Of a stretch of 8,615 bases of DNA, positions 4,919 to 8,615 are shown piece by piece; position 1 is the first letter of the stretch, and the number at the start of each line of letters is the position of its first letter. The DNA is from Euryarchaeota archaeon UBA438 (GTDB lineage: Archaea > Thermoplasmatota > Poseidoniia > Poseidoniales > Thalassarchaeaceae): NCBI GenBank assembly GCA_002504435.1, contig DAQP01000020.1, positions 1 through 8,615 on the forward strand, read 5' to 3'. Position numbers and translations under genes: made by a program. The notes beneath the pieces were generated by a model. It saw only the letters and a list, made by a program, of their open reading frames with translations. It ran no database searches and was not told the origin of the DNA.

Positions 4919-7900
4919 TGGTGGCACCTCCTGGTGGTCTCTCGGGCCGGACTGGGACCTCTGGGAGGAGGCCCTTGGAGTTGAACTTGAGAGAGAACAG
5001 CATCAAGCAGCCGATTAGCATCAGTTTGACGTAGAGCATGTCAGCGCTCACAACCCCGCTGAAGAATGACTCTTCTATGGATCTCTCTCCGAGCGCTATT
5101 GCGCCGAACGCGAAAATTGCTGCGCCGGAGGCCCCGAGGTCCAGAAGCCTCTCGGAGCGTATGATGAATCCGACTGCCATCACTAAAGCGGAAATCTTGG
5201 CTGCCTCCCACTGATTCGTAAATATCCATTCGAAGAGAGAGTCGATCCTCGATGCAGTTGTGTGTAGAGGGAGATCAGGAGAGCCTTGGCCAGCGACCAG
5301 TACGTTGAAGACGAACTCCATCAGGACAATGATGAACGCCCCTACCACCATTCCCCTGTTGTTGGAAGTGCCGCCTATGATGAATGCCGCCCAGACAAGG
5401 AAGGTGGATCGGGCGGGAGACATGAATGTGGGTTCGAAACCTGTTAGCTTCCAAGCCCAGATAGCTCCTGCAAGAGCTGCAATCCCTGCTCCCAGAGCGA
5501 GGCTTGCTGCCTTGTGAGTTAGGATATCGTGTCCATGGTGCTGAGCTACTTCCTCGTCCTCTCTGATGGCCTTCAGGACCCTGCCCCATGGAGATGAAAG
5601 GAGGTTGGAAAGCAACTTCCAGACTACAGCGACCGCGATAAGTGAAATTACCATAAGGATGAACAGATAAGGCGCTGGTTCACCGAGGTTCAGGAGTTCT
5701 GCGACCTGATTTGCTGGGGTGTCGATTAGTGATATGTCGTCCCTGCAGGCATCCGGGCTGGCCCATTGGGAGTCGGGTCCAGACTCCTCAGAGCCGCAGA
5801 ACCACCAATTCTCCAATGGTAGTGGGTAGGCCGAGATTCCGATAGCTGAGCCCACAGCACCGACCCTTAGCAGGGGCTCTCCAGCGAGGAGGACCCTTAC
5901 TATCTCGCCCATGGAGATTGTGACGATTGCGAAGTAGTCTGTTCTGAGCCGTGCCGTCGGATATGCCAATGACCAGCCCAAAAACGCTGCTAGTGCCACT
6001 CCCATGATGGTGGCTGGGAGTATGCCCCACCCATAGCCGTGCAGTTCCTCGGGAGCAGTTAGTATCCCCACGGTGATGGTCCCTATTCCAACGAAGAAGA
6101 TGACTCCGAAGTTGACCATTCCTGTGTATCCTGTATGCAGATTCAGGGAGAATGCCATCAATATGAAGATAGCCAGTGACACTAGAACGTTGGACACCTG
6201 GAGTACCTTCTTCCACCTGAAGTCGTCGGACTCAGCTATTGGGAGCCACAGAAGGAAGAGCAGTAGTATGGCCATAATTACAGTGAAGAATATCCACGAT
6301 CCCACTGGGCTCTCTCTTCCATACATCTCGAGCTTCCTCTTCCTATCGGGAGATCCTCTTGTGATTACGGATAGAACACTGGACGAGGCGGAGGATGTCA
6401 CCGAGGATACCTTTTCTCTGGAAGCTGCTGATGCCCCTCGAAGTTGTTCTGTAACCCTGTTCACCATCATACTGTGGCTTCTGTCGAAGTCTGACCATTT
6501 ACTCAGTATGCGTAGCTTTGCTGAGGATATCGAATCCGATAAAGAGGAGTGGAGTGATTGGAGTTTCTTCGATGCGTTTTGTGCGTGCTTATTGCCGGAT
6601 TCTGAATCTGACAGGATGCCTACGCCCTCGTAGATTGAATAAACCCACAAAGCGAGAATCGCGCCGGGCCAAATCAAGTCGCCCAGATCTACGATGAAGT
6701 TGACTAGGCCTATCTCGAAGTTCATCATGCTGAACCATGACTCATGCATGGATGCAACAGTGTCAGCAACCCATTGCTCTGCCTCGAATGGAGAGAGTTC
6801 GCTTGGAGGGCTTCTTTGGCCCAGCAGATCTTCCTCAGTCAGGGGCGAGTCCTCTAGGAGGAGGGTTCCATCGTTCCTCCCTGTCAGAACGGCTAGGTTA
6901 GTTTCCGAGAATTCACTGGACGCGCATGAGTCCGCGCAAGCGCCGTCCGCGAAGGAGTTCCTTCCAACGAAGTCACTGAGCCTGTGGAAAACGTAGGCAG
7001 CGATGGCGGCGGCAGAGAAGCTCTGCATTCGATGGGTTCGGTTCAACCACCAATGATGGAGTCCGAATATTCCAGTGGGCATAATGGCTAGAGCTGCCGC
7101 TATCTTCTGCGTCTTGTCAGAGTCCTCTTCCTTTCGCTTTCTGAGCCTCTCAATCTTCCATTTCTCATATGCATCGCCTATTCCCTCTGGCATAATCATC
7201 AGGATAGCGACAAGGAAAATGTATGGCATCACTCCATCAAGAGCGGAGTAGTTTGATCTTCCTAGGGGCATCCCTATCCCTATCAGGACAGGGGAGGACA
7301 GCGCCCTTACGAACCCCACAATAAGAGAGCCGACTATCGCTCCCGGAACGGAGCCTATGGTTCCTAGGACGATTATGGCAAACGAGGGCAGAAGCAGTGT
7401 GAATGCGGTTTCGGGGTTGAATCTGAGGGTCAATGCAAAAATCGCCCCGCCCATCCCAGAAAGTCCCGCAGACAGGAAGGCACTGGTCAGATGGACCCTC
7501 TCGACATTGATTCCGCTGCTGGCAGCTAGCTCTGGATTGTCGGCAACGGCCCTCATCCTCCTTCCCAACCTGGTCTTGTTCAGTAGTAGCAGAAGTAGAA
7601 GAACAGCTGAGAAGATGACTACTGGGACTGCTCCCTTGTAGTATGCGTAGTTGGTGGTGGCTTGAGTGACGCAATCTGTCGTAGTGTCATATAGCTCAAA
7701 GGCTGGTTTCGAGGTATCACTGACTATCCTAGAGAGGATCGGTTCCCCTGTCACCTCATCGACACCGGTTTGCTCGCAGTTGAAGTGCGTGTACGTCCTG
7801 TCGTCCTCTAGCGTCCTCTCTCCTAGGTTGAAGCGTAGCTTGGTGGTCGGAATCTCCCACCTGAGGTTTGGCATCCTCCAGTCGCCCTCTGGCTCGAACA

Positions 7901-8615
7901 TGTTCCTACTAGCCCCGAACCTCAGGTAGGTGAGTGCGCGAAGAATGAGGGCGACCCCCAGTGATGCTATCATCATCACCTGGGGACTTGTGTTGGTCTT
8001 CCGGAATCCCTTGTAAACGAGCCTGTCAATGATTATCCCAGCTATGCCCGTTAGAACAAAGGCCGCTATCAGCGTGAATAGGAGAACGGACCACGTCAGT
8101 ACCCCGTCCTTGGTAGTGGAGAGGTTCGACATGGGGAAGAAGTAATCCGTCCAGATCATGATCATTGAGAGGTACATTCCTATCATGAAAAGCTCAGATT
8201 GGGCGAAGTTTCCGTATCTCTGGACCTTGTATGTGAGAGTCAGTCCTATCGCTATTGCTAGGTATGTGGAGGACCATGTCAGAGTTCCTGTTGAAATTGA
8301 GACGAGGTCAAGGGTGAATGAGGCGTCTTCACCGAGGCCCTGCAGTAGGATGTCCAATGAGAAGAACGTGACAGCGACCATGAAGAAGGGGGAGAGAAAA
8401 ATTGCGGCTGTCCTAGGGATGCCGCTGGGGACGTCGTCGAAGAGGACCTTGACTACCACGAAGCCCGCAGCTATCGACTCGACCAGTTGAAGAAGCCAGA
8501 CCATGTCATTGGGGAGGCCCCCTCCCAGTACCTTGTCCAGTATATTGAGAGATCCCAGTCCATTGAGAGTACCCAGGTAGTTGGCGTCGATGAAAAGCAC
8601 CGCTGCGATAATCAG
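4911..8615 (-). CDS. livHM: Fused LivH-LivM branched-chain amino acid ABC transporter permease with an extra central domain (5' end cut)
   Basis: Membrane channel of the importer, with both permease subunits in one chain. The frame stays open to the window edge; the first available start is GTG 8600, giving 1229 residues, but the hydrophobic codons before it suggest the gene begins further out. Residues count from 8600. About 1-90: two or three extra membrane segments. LivH part, about 95-475: GNFAQSELFMIG (130-141) matches the LivH NFAxGE motif, and the ATPase-contact loop is near 350-390 (AVADNPELAASSGINVERV). About 490-765: a central region unlike either family. LivM part, about 766-1205: contact loop near 1009-1050 (AIREDEEVAQHHG, then ALAGAIWAW), with a Pro-rich C-terminal tail. 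I count about 25 hydrophobic segments by eye. LivH and LivM are usually about 300-400 residues each and separate. No frame break is seen at the joints. No binding protein is present in the window, so the exact substrate is unknown. Confidence 0.92.
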   Translation of the reverse strand: MIIAAVLFIDANYLGTLNGLGSLNILDKVLGGGLPNDMVWLLQLVESIAAGFVVVKVLFDDVPSGIPRTAAIFLSPFFMVAVTFFSLDILLQGLGEDASFTLDLVSISTGTLTWSSTYLAIAIGLTLTYKVQRYGNFAQSELFMIGMYLSMIMIWTDYFFPMSNLSTTKDGVLTWSVLLFTLIAAFVLTGIAGIIIDRLVYKGFRKTNTSPQVMMIASLGVALILRALTYLRFGASRNMFEPEGDWRMPNLRWEIPTTKLRFNLGERTLEDDRTYTHFNCEQTGVDEVTGEPILSRIVSDTSKPAFELYDTTTDCVTQATTNYAYYKGAVPVVIFSAVLLLLLLLNKTRLGRRMRAVADNPELAASSGINVERVHLTSAFLSAGLSGMGGAIFALTLRFNPETAFTLLLPSFAIIVLGTIGSVPGAIVGSLIVGFVRALSSPVLIGIGMPLGRSNYSALDGVMPYIFLVAILMIMPEGIGDAYEKWKIERLRKRKEEDSDKTQKIAAALAIMPTGIFGLHHWWLNRTHRMQSFSAAAIAAYVFHRLSDFVGRNSFADGACADSCASSEFSETNLAVLTGRNDGTLLLEDSPLTEEDLLGQRSPPSELSPFEAEQWVADTVASMHESWFSMMNFEIGLVNFIVDLGDLIWPGAILALWVYSIYEGVGILSDSESGNKHAQNASKKLQSLHSSLSDSISSAKLRILSKWSDFDRSHSMMVNRVTEQLRGASAASREKVSSVTSSASSSVLSVITRGSPDRKRKLEMYGRESPVGSWIFFTVIMAILLLFLLWLPIAESDDFRWKKVLQVSNVLVSLAIFILMAFSLNLHTGYTGMVNFGVIFFVGIGTITVGILTAPEELHGYGWGILPATIMGVALAAFLGWSLAYPTARLRTDYFAIVTISMGEIVRVLLAGEPLLRVGAVGSAIGISAYPLPLENWWFCGSEESGPDSQWASPDACRDDISLIDTPANQVAELLNLGEPAPYLFILMVISLIAVAVVWKLLSNLLSSPWGRVLKAIREDEEVAQHHGHDILTHKAASLALGAGIAALAGAIWAWKLTGFEPTFMSPARSTFLVWAAFIIGGTSNNRGMVVGAFIIVLMEFVFNVLVAGQGSPDLPLHTTASRIDSLFEWIFTNQWEAAKISALVMAVGFIIRSERLLDLGASGAAIFAFGAIALGERSIEESFFSGVVSADMLYVKLMLIGCLMLFSLKFNSKGLLPEVPVRPERPPGGATSD
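4925..4931 (-). promoter_or_regulatory. Ribosome binding site of livG (GGAGGTG), sets its start
   Basis: Near-consensus archaeal Shine-Dalgarno sequence on the minus strand, followed by CCACCA and the GTG at 4918. It is formed by the Gly-Gly-Ala codons at the end of the permease gene. The longest livG reading frame would begin at the GTG embedded in this motif, which is implausible. Confidence 0.75.
6306..7133 (-). other. Central domain of the fused permease, between the LivH and LivM parts
   Basis: Residues about 490-765 (counted from GTG 8600). It begins after a charged cytosolic linker (RLRKRKEEDSDK). A TM2-domain-like segment follows: KIAAALAIMPTGIFGLHHWW (499-518), then LNRT and a second hydrophobic stretch (527-539). 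A polar, acidic, Pro-containing loop (541-627) carries C555-x3-C559. A further hydrophobic stretch (629-662) includes LIWPGAILALWVY. The end is Ser/Ala-rich with amphipathic, possibly coiled-coil character (664-750), then a basic cluster RKRK (753-756) before the first LivM helix. I do not recognise the whole as a known domain. The TM2 likeness rests on the GxFGLHHWWLxR pattern only and is tentative. Confidence 0.55.

Noticed and set aside
6073..6633. Plus-strand open frame of 186 codons
   Set aside because: It runs antisense to the permease central domain and LivM start. Its composition (Ser/Thr/Ile mixture without motifs) is that of a shadow frame.
4911..8615. Fusion of LivH and LivM as an assembly chimera
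   Set aside because: The frame is uninterrupted through the joint, gene order and strand fit a normal liv operon, and codon use is similar on both sides. It is not excluded without reads.

Overview
The window looks archaeal and most likely comes from a planktonic euryarchaeon of the Marine Group II (Poseidoniales) type. The main evidence is the single archaeal-type MCM replicative helicase, with its zinc ribbon, AAA+ core and C-terminal winged helix. Supporting points are GTG starts behind GGAGG/GGTGA ribosome binding sites, TATA-box-like promoter sequence, very tight gene packing, roughly even base composition and heavy use of AGG/AGA arginine codons. The group-level assignment is an inference; no marker gene here fixes it.

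Layout. (1) Positions 12-2156, minus strand: the MCM helicase, complete and without an intein. (2) About 2157-2366: a 200-base divergent intergenic region, the only real non-coding stretch. It holds a TATA-like element for mcm, a perfect 6+6 inverted repeat between that element and the predicted transcription start, a hairpin-forming sequence and an AT-rich stretch facing right. (3) 2367-3425, plus strand: a two-gene unit with a PPC/DUF296 domain protein and a small alpha/beta hydrolase. (4) 3405-8615, minus strand: a branched-chain amino acid type (Liv/HAAT) ABC importer operon. In transcription order it encodes a giant fused LivH-LivM permease (5' end cut by the window edge), the LivG ATPase and the LivF ATPase. 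The three genes overlap at each junction, and the ribosome binding site of each ATPase gene lies inside the end of the preceding gene, so translational coupling is likely. The operon ends by overlapping the convergent hydrolase gene by 21 bases.

The most unusual object is the permease. LivH and LivM, normally two separate proteins, are one chain of at least 1229 residues, joined by about 275 residues that belong to neither family. This joint starts with a TM2-domain-like motif, continues with a polar loop carrying a CxxxC pair and another membrane stretch, and ends in a Ser/Ala-rich, partly amphipathic segment. Extra membrane segments also precede the LivH part. The chain has seven cysteines, and six of them form one pair in each of three long polar loops. 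No substrate-binding protein (LivK/J type) is encoded here, so the transported substrate cannot be fixed beyond the family's hydrophobic amino acids, amides or urea.

No tRNA, rRNA, CRISPR array, insertion sequence or phage gene was seen.
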